Part shown: piece after piece, positions 26,888 through 35,816 of the stretch | Layout of the letters: every line of letters starts with the position of its first letter | Numbering within the stretch: position 1 is the stretch's first letter | DNA from: Candidatus Microbacterium phytovorans | GTDB lineage: Bacteria; Actinomycetota; Actinomycetes; Actinomycetales; Microbacteriaceae | Assembly: GCA_029202445.1 (NCBI GenBank) | Contig: CP119321.1 | Location: 2,294,001-2,358,000, forward strand | DNA length: 64,000 nucleotides | Reading direction: 5' to 3' | Notes under the pieces: generated by a model | Databases searched by the model: none | What the model was told of the DNA's origin: nothing | The model's input: the letters and a program-made list of their open reading frames with translations, nothing else | Translations under genes and position numbers: made by a program

Positions 26888-27958
26888 TCAGCTGCGCGCC
26901 GGCGCCGCGGCGTCGGCCGGTGCGTCTGTGTCAGTGGAAGCGTCGGTGTCGGCATCCTGGGGCTCGGGCGTCTTCTGCGCCGTGCGCTGTTTCGCGAGGC
27001 TGTTCCAGGCGGACTTCAGCACCCGCTGCAGGGTCTCGTCGAGCGAGATCGCGACCACCAGCGTGAGGCCGACGATCATCGTCTGCAGGAACTGGCTGAC
27101 GCCGAGGATCACGAGGCCGTTGCGCAGCACACCGACGAACAGCAGACCGGCGATGACGCCGCTGATGCGTCCCGCGCCGCCCGCGACGGCGACGCCGCCC
27201 AGCAGCACCACCGTCAGCGCGCTGAACTCGAGCCCCTGACCGGTCGTGGGCGACCCGGCCTGCAGCTTGAGGGTCATGAGCGCGCCGGCGAAGGCGGCGG
27301 CGACCCCGGTCAGCACGAACAGCCGCAGCCGCACGGAGCGCACGTTGATGCCCATGAGGAACGCGGCGCGCTGGTTGCCGCCCGCGGCGAGCAGCTGGCG
27401 GCCGAACGGACGGTAGTTGAGCACCCACCACGCGGCGACCGTGACGATCAGCAGGAGCAGCATCGGGAGCGGGACGACGCCGAAGAGCGCGAACCCGGCC
27501 ACGGCACGGGAGTCGGCGGGAAGGCCCGTGATGGTGCGGCCGTTCGTGAGGAACAGCGCGAGCCCCGCCCAGACGTTCAGGAGACCGAGGGTGACGACGA
27601 GCGGGTTCAGGCGCAGGTGTTCGACCAGGATGCCGGTGACCAGCCCCGTCACGACGCCGGCGGCGGTCCCGGCGAGGATGCCGAGCCAGATGCTGCCGCT
27701 GCCGGTCGCCACCATGCCGCACACGACCGACCCGAGGCTCGCGACCGAGCCGACCGACAGGTCGATCGATCCGCTCATGACGAGGTACGCGAGCGGGATG
27801 GCGATGATCCCGACCTCCGCCATCGACAGGACGATGGTGATGAGGTTGCCGGGCTGGACGAAGCGGGGGTTCAGCATCGTGAAGACGATCACGAGGAGGA
27901 TCAGCGCGACGATCGCGCCGTTCTTGGCGAGCAGGATCTTCAACTGGGTGACGTTCAT
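26888..27958 (-). CDS. Ribose-type (CUT2) ABC importer permease
   Basis: The 356-residue protein has eight to ten membrane segments of the RbsC/BPD_transp_2 family. It includes the usual SIDLSVGSV and NPLVVTLGLLN segments and the cytoplasmic motif AAFLMGINVRSVRLRLF contacting the ATPase. An Ala/Asp/Thr-rich tail of about 35 residues (DADTDASTDTDAP) follows the last helix. The ATG overlaps the ATPase stop by 4 bases. It acts with the ATPase and binding protein directly upstream. Confidence 0.92.
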   Translation of the reverse strand: MNVTQLKILLAKNGAIVALILLVIVFTMLNPRFVQPGNLITIVLSMAEVGIIAIPLAYLVMSGSIDLSVGSVASLGSVVCGMVATGSGSIWLGILAGTAAGVVTGLVTGILVEHLRLNPLVVTLGLLNVWAGLALFLTNGRTITGLPADSRAVAGFALFGVVPLPMLLLLIVTVAAWWVLNYRPFGRQLLAAGGNQRAAFLMGINVRSVRLRLFVLTGVAAAFAGALMTLKLQAGSPTTGQGLEFSALTVVLLGGVAVAGGAGRISGVIAGLLFVGVLRNGLVILGVSQFLQTMIVGLTLVVAISLDETLQRVLKSAWNSLAKQRTAQKTPEPQDADTDASTDTDAPADAAAPARS

Positions 27959-29424
27959 GCGAGTACGCCCTTCGTGGGGATGAGGTCGAGGAGGGTCTGC
28001 AGCAGGGCCGCGTCGAAGTCGGGAGTGCGGTCCAGTTCGGCGATGCCGCCGCCGGAGAGCACGTAGCTGCGGTCGCAGAGGCCGGCGATCTCGTCGCTCT
28101 CCGCGCTCGCGACGAGCACCGTGGCCCCGTCGGCCGCCGCCTGCCGCACTGCGCGGCGGATGTCGGCCTTCGCCCCGACGTCGACGCCCTGGGTGGGCTG
28201 CGCGAGCAGAAGCACCTTCGGCGCCGCGGGGTACAGCCACGCGGCGAGGAGGTGCTTCTGCCGGTTGCCGCCGGAGAACGCGGAGATGGGCGAGTCGGCG
28301 CCGGGACCGAGGATGCCGAGGCGTCGGCGCGCGTCGGCGTAGCCGTCGTGGCGGGTGCGCTGCGTGGGAGCGACCTTCGCGCCGTTCACGCGACGCCCGC
28401 GCCACGGCAGGTAGACGTTGTCGCGCGCGGACAGCCCCGCGATGAGGCCGTCGCGGTCGCGGTCGGCGACGACGAGGTGCACGCCCTGGCGGATCGCTTC
28501 GAGAGGCGTGCGGGCACGGTAGGGGGATCCGTCGAGCATGGCCGTCACCCCGCCGGCGCCGTGGAGGGCGTTGAGCAGTTCGAACTGCTCCCCCGCCGCA
28601 ACGCCGAAGAGCCCGACGACCTCGCCGGCCCGGAAGGTCATGGGATGCGGGGAGGTGATCTCCAGCACGGGCGACCCGACGACGGCGGCGACGTGCTCGG
28701 CCTCCTCGAGGTCGGGCACGAGCGCGGTGGCGAGGGCTCCGGCGGTGAGGCCCGTCACGGCGTGTTCGCCCGCGACGCGACCTTCGCGGAGGATCGCGAC
28801 ACGGTCGCACACCTCGATGATGTCGGGGAGACGGTGGGAGACGTAGATCACGGTGGTGCCCGATGCCGCCAGCCGGCGGATGAGGCCGTGGAGCGCGTCG
28901 GTCTCGGCCTGGCCGAGCGCCGCCGTCGGCTCGTCGAGGAGGAGCACCTTCATCGCGCCGTGCAGCAGGCCGCGGGCGAGGTCGACCACCTGACGCTGCC
29001 CCAGTTCGAGGCTCGACACCATCGTGTCGAGGGTGAGATCCTCGCCGCCGACCTCGACCAGCGCAGCGCGCGCGGCATCCCGGTCGGCCTTCGCGCGGCC
29101 CGTGCGGTCACGGCCGAGGTAGAGGTTGTCGAGCACCGTGAGGTTGCCCACGAGCGCGGGCGTCTGGTGGATCACCGTAATGCCGAGCTCGGCGGCCTGC
29201 CGCGGGGTGTCGGCGGAGACCTGCTCGCCGTCGACCAGCATCCGGCCCCCCGTCGCGCGCACGGCGCCCGTGGCGACGTTGACGAGGGTCGACTTCCCCG
29301 CGCCGTTGTGGCCGAGGAGACCGACGATCTCACCGGGGGCGAACGCCAGGTGGACGCCGTCGAGAGCGCGGGTGACGCCGAAGTCGACGGTCACGTCGTC
29401 GAAGGCGAGGCGGGGAGTGGTCAT
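27955..29424 (-). CDS. Ribose-type (CUT2) ABC importer ATPase with degenerate second half
   Basis: This 489-residue tandem ATPase has a canonical first nucleotide-binding domain (Walker A GHNGAGKS at 38-45, signature-like LELGQRQ, Walker B LLLDEPTAALG). The second domain lacks Walker A (FGVAAGEQFE), usual for RbsA-like proteins, but its Walker B reads LLLAQPTQG, with Ala-Gln in place of the usual Asp-Glu; the signature FSGGNRQK is present. Only one full ATP site can therefore form. It is coupled by a 4-base overlap to the permease. Confidence 0.92.
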   Translation of the reverse strand: MTTPRLAFDDVTVDFGVTRALDGVHLAFAPGEIVGLLGHNGAGKSTLVNVATGAVRATGGRMLVDGEQVSADTPRQAAELGITVIHQTPALVGNLTVLDNLYLGRDRTGRAKADRDAARAALVEVGGEDLTLDTMVSSLELGQRQVVDLARGLLHGAMKVLLLDEPTAALGQAETDALHGLIRRLAASGTTVIYVSHRLPDIIEVCDRVAILREGRVAGEHAVTGLTAGALATALVPDLEEAEHVAAVVGSPVLEITSPHPMTFRAGEVVGLFGVAAGEQFELLNALHGAGGVTAMLDGSPYRARTPLEAIRQGVHLVVADRDRDGLIAGLSARDNVYLPWRGRRVNGAKVAPTQRTRHDGYADARRRLGILGPGADSPISAFSGGNRQKHLLAAWLYPAAPKVLLLAQPTQGVDVGAKADIRRAVRQAAADGATVLVASAESDEIAGLCDRSYVLSGGGIAELDRTPDFDAALLQTLLDLIPTKGVLA

Positions 29425-29522
29425 GCGCGGCTCCTCTGGGTGAAACGGGCGGATCGTGCGGGGAGGGAGCCGGGGATGCCGCGGCGGGCGGCACCCCCGG
29501 CGGTGGAGGTGTGTGCCAGGGG

Positions 29523-30497
29523 TCAGCCGACGTAGTAGTCGTCGGCATCCTCGGCGGTCACCAGCACACCCGGCACGACGATGTCGCTCGTCTCCTTGCC
29601 CTCGGCGCCGTCGATGAGCAGCTTCGCGTTGGCTTCGGCGAGCGCCTGGGCGGGCACCACGAGCGAGGTGCGGTAGATCGAGTTCTCGATCTTGATGAGG
29701 TCGAGCGTCTCGTTGGTCGCGTCGCGGCTGGCGAGGTAGAAGTTCGGGTCGTCCTCGGCCACGCCCTCCTCGATGAGCGCCTGGTAGACGCCGAGGATCG
29801 TGTCGTTCGACGCGCCGAGCCACACGTGGCTCTCGGGGTCGGCCGTCATCTGTGCCTTCGTGATGTTGTAGCCGTCTTCCCGGGTGATCGCGGTCTGCTC
29901 GACGATCGACGCGTCGGGCATCACCGACGTGAAGCCCTCCGTCAGGCCGTCCATCGCGTCGGCGCTGAAGTCGCTGTCGCGGCTCCCGACGATCACGACG
30001 GTGAGGTCGTCGTCGGCACCGGCGGCCTGCAGCTCGGTGGCCGCGTTGGCGGCCAGTTCGAAGCCGCCGTCGTAGGAGTCGACGACCGTCGTGCCCGACG
30101 TGCCTTCCCAGCCGACGAGGTAGCCGAAGACGGGGATGCCGGCGGCCTCCGCCTGCTGGGTGACGGGCACCATGGCATCCGGGGTCACGGGGTACCCGGC
30201 GATGGCCTTCACGTCGCCGCGGTTGATCCAGGCCTGCCAGCTGGAGACCTGGCGGTTGACGTCCCACTGCGGGTCGTCGGTGAGGAACTCGTAGCCGGCC
30301 GCCTCCACGATCGGACGCATGATCTCCAGCTGGTCGTTCCAGATGGTGATGTCGGCGCCGGCGAAGCCCATCGCGACGGCACCCTTCGACTCGGGGGCCT
30401 CGCCGGTGCCGGCATCGGCGGTGGTGCAGGCGGTCAGGCTCAGCGCGGCGATGGCGACGCCGGCGGCCAGGATCCGCTTGGTGACAGTGCTGTTCAC
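29523..30497 (-). CDS. Ribose-type ABC substrate-binding lipoprotein
   Basis: The 324-residue protein has a lipobox with Cys24 (SLTAC) and two alternating alpha/beta lobes of the periplasmic-binding-protein type 1 (RbsB/LsrB) family. ADITIWNDQLEI opens the first lobe; WLGASNDTILGVYQAL and FYLASRDATNETLDLI lie in the hinge region. GAGGAG precedes the GTG start by 7 bases. It is the first gene of the operon, and both operator-like palindromes lie in its upstream region. Acidic and Trp residues near the cleft suggest a polar ligand, not necessarily a simple sugar. Confidence 0.92.
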   Translation of the reverse strand: MNSTVTKRILAAGVAIAALSLTACTTADAGTGEAPESKGAVAMGFAGADITIWNDQLEIMRPIVEAAGYEFLTDDPQWDVNRQVSSWQAWINRGDVKAIAGYPVTPDAMVPVTQQAEAAGIPVFGYLVGWEGTSGTTVVDSYDGGFELAANAATELQAAGADDDLTVVIVGSRDSDFSADAMDGLTEGFTSVMPDASIVEQTAITREDGYNITKAQMTADPESHVWLGASNDTILGVYQALIEEGVAEDDPNFYLASRDATNETLDLIKIENSIYRTSLVVPAQALAEANAKLLIDGAEGKETSDIVVPGVLVTAEDADDYYVG

Positions 30498-30571
30498 GCG
30501 AAACTCCTCGGAAGTGATGGCTGCTCGGGTGGGGCAGCTCGGGACGACTCTTCGAGGTCAAGGTTCGTCGT

Positions 30572-30649
30572 GGACCATTTCTGGTCCGGCGGACGACTGT
30601 GAACGCCGTGTAAAAGATGGGCCCGTCAGGCGGGGCAACCATTTCTGGT
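30572..30649. promoter_or_regulatory. Pair of identical palindromic operators
   Basis: ACCATTTCTGGT occurs at 30574-30585 (extended to GGACCA...TGGTCC) and again at 30638-30649, exactly 64 bases apart, about six helical turns. They lie 77-152 bases before the first gene of the importer operon. The spacing suits cooperative or looping repression. The best candidate regulator in the window is the GntR/UTRA protein encoded at 36873-37643. Confidence 0.7.
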
Positions 30650-30660
30650 CGTGACATGCG

Positions 30661-30683
30661 CGCCCTGCATGATGCAGAGGGCG
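30661..30683. other. Short hairpin
   Basis: CGCCCT and AGGGCG, with inner GCAT/ATGC pairing, form a stem-loop just upstream of the second operator. There is no T-run. A role is not evident. The rest of 30684-30873 shows nothing recognisable. Confidence 0.35.
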
Positions 30684-30873
30684 ATCGAAACCGTCGCCGC
30701 CAACGGGGCAACGCGCAGCACTTGCTCTCGCTGCCTTCAGACGGGGCGACTCCACGAGTTGAACGAGATCCTTTCTTCGGATCGTGCCGTCGGCGACTCC
30801 GCTGTCTAGAGGAGAACCTGCAGTCCCACCATCCGCCTTATCTGAGTGAGCGCTCGGTTGCTATGGCCCTCGC

Positions 30874-31599
30874 ATGGGTGACAACACAGCTCACGACCTG
30901 GCCGACCTGTTGGAGTCTTGGACCATCAAGGACGGCACCCCGATTCAGGCCCGCGGAGGCACCGGGTCCGGGAATCTCGTGTTCTGGCGAGAGCAGGCTC
31001 GGGCAGTCGAGCAGATCAGGGCGCTCGACGAGGCCGCTGAACGGCTAGCCGGCACACGAGGCAACTTCTTTAAGGCGGCAGCTGAACAGTGGTACCGAGC
31101 GGCCTTCTCCTTTGCGCACCCGTGGAACAACAAGGGCAACGTCGGGGCTCCCCCGCCCGAGGCGACCGCGATGCTGCGCAGTCTGGGGGTTTCGTTGGAG
31201 ATGGCCTCCAGCACTCGACCTCCCCTCCTCCCGGCGCAGGCGCGCGAAATGAGCGACGTCATCGACGAGGCCGTCAAGCTCCTACGCGAAACCGAAGACG
31301 TTAGCGAGCCCGAACGTCTTTACGTGTTCGAGATGCTGACGGCCACACGCCGGCTTCTCGAGGAGCGTGACCTCGTTGATCATGTCGATCTGCAGCGGCA
31401 CATCGATCAGTTGCTCGGTACCCTGACTCGACTCGCTGCGACATTCCAGGAAGCGGAAAGTCCAGAAACGGCGTCCAAGTTCAGCGACTTGGCCCGCAGG
31501 TTCTACACCGCCAGCCGTTCGGTGGTCTATGACCTCGCTGCGGTGGCCGCGATAGCGTCGGCCTCAACGGACGTCATCAACGCGATCACCAGCAGCTGA
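30874..31599 (+). CDS. Hypothetical protein (241 aa), mostly helical
   Basis: I do not recognise this protein. It starts MGDNTAHDLADLLESWTIKD, is rich in predicted helix throughout, has no signal peptide or membrane segment, and contains no cysteine. Charged heptad-like stretches (EAVKLLRETEDVSEPERLY, LLEERDLVDHVDLQRH) suggest helical bundles. The start is placed at the ATG about 34 codons into a slightly Arg-rich open region; no strong Shine-Dalgarno sequence is visible. GC content is lower than in flanking genes, and it is opposite in direction to its neighbours, consistent with acquired DNA. Confidence 0.65.
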   Translation: MGDNTAHDLADLLESWTIKDGTPIQARGGTGSGNLVFWREQARAVEQIRALDEAAERLAGTRGNFFKAAAEQWYRAAFSFAHPWNNKGNVGAPPPEATAMLRSLGVSLEMASSTRPPLLPAQAREMSDVIDEAVKLLRETEDVSEPERLYVFEMLTATRRLLEERDLVDHVDLQRHIDQLLGTLTRLAATFQEAESPETASKFSDLARRFYTASRSVVYDLAAVAAIASASTDVINAITSS

Positions 31600-32044
31600 A
31601 GGGTCGCAGGACCAAGGCGGCGCCGGCGGCCCGAAAATAGAAGCACCCCTCCGGCAGGTTTTGGAAGCCTTGACGAAGGGGTGACATGTACGGTCTGTCG
31701 TTTTCCGGAACCCGATTGATCGCACTCAGTGGGCAAACGGGCTTGGTCCATCTGGAACTGTCATCCCCTGGGCTTGAACTGCGGCTCCCCCTGGGAGTGG
31801 ACTCCAGCTTCTTCCGAAGCATCGGCCCCAAGGAATCGATTCCCGACTCACGCACGCGACCGTGGTGGTCGCCTACAGGTACACTGTATCACAGGATACA
31901 GTCTGAGCCCCTACCCACCCGTTTACTGGCCCTGTATACTAGCCTTAACTGGACCCCTATAGAGGTACTTCTTCACATCGCTGCTCAGTACAGACGCCAG
32001 TCTATCCACGCTCGGCGATTTCGACAAATGAAATGGAGTCATCG
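31600..32044. promoter_or_regulatory. Regulatory region with palindrome and hairpin
   Basis: This AT-richer gap carries a hairpin with arms CACCCCT (31644-31650) and AGGGGTG (31677-31683), possibly a terminator for the preceding gene. It also holds a perfect 8-bp dyad ACTGTATC-ACAG-GATACAGT (31883-31902), followed 32 bases later by TATACT (31935-31940), a good -10 element. The dyad is a likely operator for the downstream winged-helix gene. An open frame starting at 31686 runs through all of these and into the next gene in another frame; I regard it as non-coding. Confidence 0.5.
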
Positions 32045-32827
32045 ATGGATATCGAGGAGCCTCGGACTGCCGTCGAGAGCGTTCGACGCGATGCACTCCC
32101 CCTGCGACGCAGCTTCGTTCAGCGCACAGACGGTGTTGACGAGCTCACGCCAATGGCGAGCCTGCTCCGAACGACCGGAGACACTGGGGGGCGCGGCGGG
32201 GCGCTACGGCTGACCCTTTTGATGAGTCTGATCTGGGTCGCGGCTCGCCCTCCCTACTCGACGAGCCGGGTGGCCCCGTTTTGGGCAGAGCTGCTAGGCC
32301 ACCCGGAGCCGCGAGGCGAGGGCGCTCGAACTATTCGAGACTGCCTCGCAGAACTCGAAGAACGCGGTTTCATCCGAACGCTCCGCGAGGGGCCGAAAGT
32401 GACCATCGTCCTCCTGGAAGAAGGCGCCACGGCTAGCGGTGTCCAGCGCAAGTTCTATCGTCCCCCTTACGAGAAGGGAGAGGCGTACATTCAGGTGCCG
32501 CGATCGTTCTGGTCGACTGGGCTTGTAGGAAGACTGACGGGCGCCGGCGTATCGATGTATCTGGTCGCTCTCGCACTTACACGCCACGATCAGCCTCGCT
32601 TCTACTTAACAGGCGAGTTCTTCGACAGCCACTTCGGCATCTCGCGATCGAGCCGAAAGCGAGGGCTAAAAGAACTCCAGGAAGAAGGCGTGCTCAGCGT
32701 TGAGAGCGTCGAGAGCATCGACTTCACCACGATGAAGAACCGTCGCCGTAACGTCTACACGATCGAGGGCGACTTCAAGCAGCCGGCGGCGTGGACCGGT
32801 GACGAACAACCCGCGACGTCCAACTAA
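32045..32827 (+). CDS. Winged-helix protein, replication-initiator- or regulator-like
   Basis: The 260-residue protein appears to hold two winged-helix units: one around residues 45-130 (RTIRDCLAELEERGFIRTLR followed by a wing) and one around 185-240 (DSHFGISRSSRKRGLKELQE, then a wing containing VESIDFTTMKNRRRNVYTIEG). That layout occurs in plasmid or ICE replication initiators and in some regulators; I cannot place it in a named family. GGAG is spaced 6 bases from ATG 32045, preferred over ATG 32033. Composition is lower in GC than the core genes. It may bind the palindrome at 31883-31902. Confidence 0.65.
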   Translation: MDIEEPRTAVESVRRDALPLRRSFVQRTDGVDELTPMASLLRTTGDTGGRGGALRLTLLMSLIWVAARPPYSTSRVAPFWAELLGHPEPRGEGARTIRDCLAELEERGFIRTLREGPKVTIVLLEEGATASGVQRKFYRPPYEKGEAYIQVPRSFWSTGLVGRLTGAGVSMYLVALALTRHDQPRFYLTGEFFDSHFGISRSSRKRGLKELQEEGVLSVESVESIDFTTMKNRRRNVYTIEGDFKQPAAWTGDEQPATSN

Positions 32828-32925
32828 GACACGGACGGGGTGCGCAGTTGCGGTCGCCCTGGCGCTGACGCCTCAGCGGTGAAGACCATCAGCCACTGCT
32901 GAGTGAACCTTGCTGATGCCGTCCG

Positions 32926-33552
32926 TCACGGTACGCGGACGGCATCAGCCAATCCTCGGGTCGGGACGGTGAGGCTGGCGACACCGGCGACCCAGATCAT
33001 GATCGCCCAGGCGAGCGCGTTCGCGGAGGCGTCCGGCTGCGTGGTGAGCGTGAAGAGACCCACCGGATCCGTCCACGGGCGCGACACCATCTGCGGCGGC
33101 AGAACGACCCAGATAACCGCCACTGCCCACCCCATGCGTGGCCCCAGCGCGCGATAGCCGATCAGCGATGCGCCGGTCAGCGCTATCGCGTTTCGCCACA
33201 GTGAGATTCCGGCCTGATTCTGTGCCACGTCATCCGCGGAGGGAAGGCTGAGCGCGCTGAGCCCGAGCACGACGAGAAGTGCACAGGTGAGCGAAACGGC
33301 GTGGATGACGTCCCATCGAGCGATGTTGCGTGCGGCAAGCCGTTCCTGACCGGCGAGCGAGGACGAGAGAGACGCGGCGATGGATATCGCCGGAACGACC
33401 GGGATCGCCATGGCAACGAGGATCTTGGCCCCGTCTGCCGATATGCCGATGGCCGTAGATGCGCAGGCCGCCACGAGGACGGCTGCGGCGAGCATGACGC
33501 CCAGATTGAGCCCCCAGCGTCGGGTCCTTGCGAACAACCGCACGCCGGTCAC
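32926..33552 (-). CDS. Multi-pass membrane protein, second subunit of an ABC system
   Basis: The 208-residue protein has about five to six hydrophobic helices (LNLGVMLAAAVLVAACAS, ILVAMAIPVVPAISIAAS, AVSLTCALLVVLGLSALS and others). The GTG start at 33552 overlaps the preceding gene's stop by GTGA; a longer ATG-initiated frame would overlap that gene by 64 bases. It is the third gene of an ATPase/membrane/membrane operon, so it is probably part of the translocation pathway. No permease signature is recognisable. Confidence 0.7.
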   Translation of the reverse strand: MTGVRLFARTRRWGLNLGVMLAAAVLVAACASTAIGISADGAKILVAMAIPVVPAISIAASLSSSLAGQERLAARNIARWDVIHAVSLTCALLVVLGLSALSLPSADDVAQNQAGISLWRNAIALTGASLIGYRALGPRMGWAVAVIWVVLPPQMVSRPWTDPVGLFTLTTQPDASANALAWAIMIWVAGVASLTVPTRGLADAVRVP

Positions 33553-34829
33553 GGCAGGTCGTCCAGGCTGAGCGCGCACGTGAGGTAGGCGCGCTCGTGA
33601 TCGCGCAGCCATCTGTTACCCGACTCCGCGCTCAGGACGCTGAGAGCCTTCCACTCTCGCCCTGCGGGCGTCGCGGGGTCGAGTTCTGCAGGGTCGTAGT
33701 CGTCGAAGCCCGACAGCCACGTGTCGACGATGATGGTGGCCATGAGCGTGTCGTACGGCACATGCTCCAGGTCGCACGCGGCGAAGCCTCCGTACTTCTC
33801 GACGTAGCGGCCCACGGTCTGATCGAGGCCCTCAGCATCGACCCCTTCGATGTAGATGCTGCGTGCCCCCGGGGCTGGGAGGTCGCCCACTCCCTCCACG
33901 TTCTGTTCGACTCGTGTGGCCAGCAGACTCGTGCCGGCGGCCTTCGCGTACAGTGCGTCGAATCTGCCGCGCAGCCCCTCCAACCCCTCCTGGTAGCCGC
34001 GATTCACACAGATCTCAGGAGCTTCGCCAGCGCACACGAAGTCGCGAGGGTTGTAGCCCGCGACGTACTGACCGTTGGTGCCGACGACGACACTGCCGGC
34101 GAGGCATCCTGTGACGACGGCAGCCGTGGCAGCGAGGACGTGCCACCTCTCCCGCGGAAAGTGCGTGCATCTCGCCGCGAGAAGCAGAAGCGCGGAGACT
34201 GCGAGGAAGAAGGCTGACTGCCCCCACATCGTCGCCGTGATGTAGCGCGCGAATTCGGTGTCGCGGTTCGCGATCGCGGGGAACAGACTGCGGAACCCGT
34301 AAGGCAGCGGTGCGCTCTGAACGAGAACGAAGAGTCCGAAGTACGCCAGAGCCGTACCGGGAGCAGTGAACCACCGCGAACCCACCAGGTGCCCGACCGT
34401 GTAGCCGAATGCGCAAGCCACGAACGTCGCGCTGGCTAGAGCCGATAGCCACGCCGGCGACGGCATCCCATAGGTTCCCGACACTGTGCCGTAGATGCTC
34501 AAGATCGATAGCGCGACGGGAAGGGAAGCGGCGATAGGTAGCACGGTTCCCCACACATTTCGAGCGAATACGGCGTCGACTCGCCGCGCTGCACCGGCCA
34601 GTCGCTCTCGGAGAGGAGTCACGGATCGGCTCGCGATCAGGGCGCAAGCCCCCGCGGCGAGCGGGCCCACGAGGAGGGTGGCTTGAGAGAGCCCGCTGAC
34701 GAGATCCGGCCACAGATTGAGGTCGGCCCGTCGCGGCAGGAAGGAGGAGAAGACGAACAACGCGGATAGCAGCGCGCCGGCGACGAGCGCCGCAGCGTGC
34801 CGCCGCACCCAGCTACCAACAACGCTCAC
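33549..34829 (-). CDS. Membrane protein with extracytoplasmic C-terminal domain, ABC system subunit
   Basis: This 426-residue protein has seven or eight hydrophobic segments in its first 250 residues. A polar domain of about 170 residues with Cys pairs follows (DFVCAGEAPEICVNRG, AACDLEHV), probably outside the membrane. The layout resembles ABC-2-like subunits of bacteriocin/antimicrobial-peptide immunity or export systems, but no family-level match is evident to me. The start overlaps the ATPase stop by 4 bases and the end overlaps the next gene by 4 bases. Substrate unknown. Confidence 0.7.
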   Translation of the reverse strand: MSVVGSWVRRHAAALVAGALLSALFVFSSFLPRRADLNLWPDLVSGLSQATLLVGPLAAGACALIASRSVTPLRERLAGAARRVDAVFARNVWGTVLPIAASLPVALSILSIYGTVSGTYGMPSPAWLSALASATFVACAFGYTVGHLVGSRWFTAPGTALAYFGLFVLVQSAPLPYGFRSLFPAIANRDTEFARYITATMWGQSAFFLAVSALLLLAARCTHFPRERWHVLAATAAVVTGCLAGSVVVGTNGQYVAGYNPRDFVCAGEAPEICVNRGYQEGLEGLRGRFDALYAKAAGTSLLATRVEQNVEGVGDLPAPGARSIYIEGVDAEGLDQTVGRYVEKYGGFAACDLEHVPYDTLMATIIVDTWLSGFDDYDPAELDPATPAGREWKALSVLSAESGNRWLRDHERAYLTCALSLDDLP

Positions 34830-35596
34830 GAAAGCCGCTCGGCCCGCGCGGCAAGCACACGCAGGTAGCCCTCTTCCAAACGTGCGCGGAAGTCGCCTTC
34901 CTTACCGGAGGCATCGGCAAGCGAGGCGGGCGATCCGTCGAAAACGATGGCGCCCTCTGCGAGGACGAGGACGCGATCAGCGATCGCGGCGACATCGTCC
35001 GTGAGATGGGTGCTGAGGAGAAGGGCCCGGTCCCGGCGCATCGATGCCAACGCGCGCCGGAAAGCCGCACGTTGGGCTGGGTCCAGACCGACAGTCGGTT
35101 CGTCGAGGAGGACGAGATCGGGGTCGTTGACCAGAGCCTCGGCCAACCCCACGCGTTGACGCGTTCCCCCCGAGAGCCGAGCGACGAGCTCGCTTCTCTG
35201 GCCGAGAAGATCTACTCGCGCGAGCGACCGCGTCACACGATCCCTCAGAGCGGTTCGGTGCACGAGTTTCAGCCAACCCACATACGCGACGCTCTCCTCC
35301 ACGGTAAAAGACGGAAAGTGTCGCCACTGCTGCGGCATGAACCCCAATCGGGAGTGAAACCAACGCTGGTCAACGCGCGATGCGGTGACGCTCCTGCCCG
35401 AAAGGGCGAGGGAGCCGTCCCTGACGCGGTGCGGCTGAGCCATGCCGTTCAAGAGTGTGCTCTTTCCCGCGCCGTTCGGACCGAGGAGAGCAGTGATCCC
35501 GCGCGTGAGCGTCAGGTTCAGGTCAGAGATGATCGTCCGGCGACCGTGCCGCAGCGAATAGTTCTCGATGGTGACGGTGAGTTCATCCACCGGCAC
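34826..35596 (-). CDS. ABC transporter ATP-binding protein
   Basis: The 256-residue ATPase is complete: Walker A GPNGAGKST, Q-loop GFMPQQW, signature LSGGTRQR, Walker B LVLLDEPTVGLD and switch His in LLLSTHLTDD. It belongs to the CcmA/ABC-2-type exporter branch. The start is GTG 35596, or possibly GTG 35590. It opens a three-gene operon with two membrane subunits; ATGA overlaps show tight coupling. No exported peptide or biosynthetic gene is nearby. Confidence 0.93.
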   Translation of the reverse strand: MPVDELTVTIENYSLRHGRRTIISDLNLTLTRGITALLGPNGAGKSTLLNGMAQPHRVRDGSLALSGRSVTASRVDQRWFHSRLGFMPQQWRHFPSFTVEESVAYVGWLKLVHRTALRDRVTRSLARVDLLGQRSELVARLSGGTRQRVGLAEALVNDPDLVLLDEPTVGLDPAQRAAFRRALASMRRDRALLLSTHLTDDVAAIADRVLVLAEGAIVFDGSPASLADASGKEGDFRARLEEGYLRVLAARAERLS

Positions 35597-35701
35597 AAGC
35601 TACTAGGGCCCCGACGCCCCTCTTTCCACGCAGGTCGCGACTGGATGGGGTACGGCCGGTGGTGGACCCGCCATTGTGGCCCAGCGGTCCATTCGCGGGC
35701 G

Positions 35702-35755
35702 GGTAAGACGGGGAAGCACCCCGGTCGTATTGCAGGTTGACGCTGCCGGTGCGAA
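35702..35755. repeat. Imperfect direct repeat, copy 1
   Basis: GGTAAGACGGGGAAGCACC, then GTATTGCAGGTTGACGCTGC, recur with substitutions at 36789-36842. The two copies lie about 1.09 kb apart and flank the lipoprotein gene. No inverted terminal repeats or transposase are seen. The remainder of 35597-35816 shows nothing recognisable. Confidence 0.6.
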
Positions 35756-35816
35756 CGGTCGCGACCTGTCCGGCCTATCGGCGAGGTACCGGCGCTTCTT
35801 CTGCACTCCGCGCGCG

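Noticed and set aside
31686-32213. 175-codon plus-strand frame before the winged-helix gene
   Set aside because: It has a fair ribosome binding site, but it runs through the palindrome and promoter-like region and overlaps the winged-helix gene by about 170 bases in another frame.
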